Assembly: GCA_937925925.1 (NCBI GenBank)
Contig: CALANA010000068.1
Location: 1 to 53,440 of the forward strand
Reading direction: 5' to 3'
Source of the DNA: an uncultured Chloroflexales bacterium
Lineage (GTDB): Bacteria; Chloroflexota; Chloroflexia; Chloroflexales; Chloroflexaceae
DNA length: 53,440 nucleotides
Part shown: positions 52,522 through 53,440 of the stretch, one piece after another
How positions within the stretch are numbered: the stretch's first letter is position 1
Layout: the number at the start of each line of letters is the position of its first letter
Position numbers and translations under genes: made by a program
The notes under the pieces: generated by a model
Database searches by the model: none
What the model was told of the DNA's origin: nothing
The model's input: the letters and a program-made list of their open reading frames with translations, nothing else

Positions 52522-53174
52522 TTCGGATCTTGATTGTTGATGACCAGTTGCTTATCTGCCAGGGCTTTCAAACCCTGCTCGAACTGGAAGATGATATGCA
52601 GGTAGTGGGGTTGGCTCACAACGGCGAGGCTGCGCTGGCGGCGGTGGAACGCGATCAGCCTGATGTGGTATTAATGGATGTACGCATGCCGATGCTGGAT
52701 GGTGTGGCCGCCACACGCCTGATAACGCAGCGTTTCCCGCAGGTAGCGGTGCTGATCCTCACCACCTTTGACGATGACGAGTATGTTTTTGAGGGACTGC
52801 AGGCCGGGGCACGCGGCTATTTGCTTAAGGACATCAGCAGCACGGAATTGATCCAGGCTGTGCGCACCGTGGCAGCGGGACAGGGGTTGGTGCAGCCGAG
52901 CATTGCCCGCAAGGTCTTTACAGAATTCTCGCGCCTGGCGACCATGGACAGCCGCGCCGCCACGCAATCGCCCGCGAGTACGCTGCTCACTGAGCGTGAA
53001 GCCCAGGTGCTACGGGCGATGAACGAGGGACTGTCGAACCGCGAGATCGCTACCCGGCTCGTGATCTCCGAAGGCACCGTCAAAACGCATGTCTCCAATA
53101 TTCTGGGCAAGCTCGAAGTACGCGACCGCACACAGGCCATTCTGAAGGGCCGCACGTTGGGCTTGCTGCATTGA
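52518..53174 (+). CDS. NarL/FixJ-family response regulator
   Basis: A 218-residue regulator: receiver domain with Asp54 (VVLMDVRMP), Thr in LTTFDDDEY and Lys104 (YLLKDIS), then LuxR-type helix-turn-helix (LTEREAQVLRAMNEGLSNRE, IATRLVISEGTVKTHVSNIL, GKLEVRDRTQAI). It overlaps the kinase stop by 4 bases (ATGA), so the pair is coupled. Targets are not visible; the upstream permease is a candidate. Confidence 0.95.
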   Translation: MIRILIVDDQLLICQGFQTLLELEDDMQVVGLAHNGEAALAAVERDQPDVVLMDVRMPMLDGVAATRLITQRFPQVAVLILTTFDDDEYVFEGLQAGARGYLLKDISSTELIQAVRTVAAGQGLVQPSIARKVFTEFSRLATMDSRAATQSPASTLLTEREAQVLRAMNEGLSNREIATRLVISEGTVKTHVSNILGKLEVRDRTQAILKGRTLGLLH

Positions 53175-53218
53175 TGCGCCCGCGTCGTACCCGACGTAGA
53201 TTGCGCGTAGACGGGCCA

Positions 53219-53383
53219 GGTGAACTGGACAGACAGGACGACTGGTTCCGGCGCTCTGCAGGGTCTGAAAACCTGGCCGTGTTGCGCCATATTGTACTCA
53301 ACCTCTTGCAGCAGGATCGCTCTTCCAGGCGGAGTATGAAGCAATGGTGTGCGCAACATCACAATGTACGTCCTGATCTATAA
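53219..53383 (+). pseudogene. C-terminal remnant of an ISAs1-type transposase
   Basis: The plus frame ending at 53383 reads GSENLAVLRHIVLNLLQQDR then SSRRSMKQWCAQHHNVRPDL. 'ENLAxLRxIxLNLLxxDxSxxxSxK' is the typical tail of ISAs1-family DDE transposases. The catalytic part is missing, and it overlaps the sequence just after the regulator stop. Confidence 0.7.
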
Positions 53384-53398
53384 TGAGGCAGGTTCGAT

Positions 53399-53440
53399 GT
53401 AACCGTTCAGGGGAACGTTCGCCAGCGGGGGTTGCGGGGG
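53399..53440. mobile_element. Left end of a second GTAACCGTTCAGG miniature element
   Basis: GTAACCGTTCAGG (53399-53411) followed by GGAACGTTCGCCAGCGGGGG aligns with the reverse complement of 33420-33465. It is cut by the window edge. Confidence 0.8.

Noticed and set aside
1-53440. tRNA or rRNA genes
   Set aside because: I looked for T-loop GGTTCGAATCC-like and rRNA-like motifs and found none that fit.

Overview
The window looks like a chromosomal piece of a Chloroflexota bacterium, most likely class Chloroflexia. This is inferred from gene content: a mevalonate-pathway cluster with an archaeal-type HMG-CoA synthase, a thiolase-like protein and a DUF35 protein beside a class II HMG-CoA reductase; many two-component and GAF/HD-GYP proteins; and intergenic DNA unusually rich in palindromic repeats. 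No rRNA, tRNA or CRISPR array was seen. I know of no exact database match and ran no search.

Layout. 1-193 is the right part of a palindromic repeat element. 259-2465 holds an M20 deacylase and a PanE-like reductase. 2590-7610 is an accessory island between the convergent panE and ltaE genes. It looks like a mobile-integron-type gene-cassette array: toxin-antitoxin pairs all on the minus strand, separated by attC-like imperfect palindromes with RYYYAAC/GTTRRRY ends, and on the right a candidate attI region and only the first ~14 codons of an integron-integrase-like gene. The 3' end of ltaE occurs on both sides of the island. 7627-24711 is mostly minus-strand housekeeping: ltaE, a pRiA4b ORF-3 protein, an ftsY / zinc-ribbon / lipoprotein / patatin operon, a carboxyltransferase, a pyrimidine-nucleoside phosphorylase, Nnr, AcpS, UDP-glucose dehydrogenase, a FecR-like protein and a ROK kinase. 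25636-26298 is lexA with a consensus promoter and an overlapping inverted repeat.

26485-30894 is the mevalonate operon (HMGR, HMGS, thiolase-like, DUF35). The HMG-CoA synthase and reductase keep their catalytic residues, but the thiolase-like protein has lost its nucleophilic Cys and both catalytic His motifs, and the DUF35 protein has lost its zinc-ribbon cysteines, so these two may be structural partners rather than enzymes. 31490-34107 is an HD hydrolase and a small zinc-ribbon gene among clustered miniature elements. 34108-35790 is a small protein plus a SEDS (FtsW/RodA) glycosyltransferase. 36228-40188 is a pair of overlapping sensor kinases. 40532-44853 is argS, a HAD phosphatase, a membrane protein and efp. 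45871-47721 is a GAF-GAF-HD-GYP protein. 48403-50841 is a MacB/FtsX-type permease. 51241-53174 is a NarL-type kinase/regulator pair. The right edge has a decayed ISAs1-type transposase end and the start of another miniature element.

Throughout, intergenic spaces carry several families of short inverted-repeat elements (MITE-like). One copy has a clean 8-bp target duplication. Two copies of another family differ by three compensatory base pairs within a hairpin stem.
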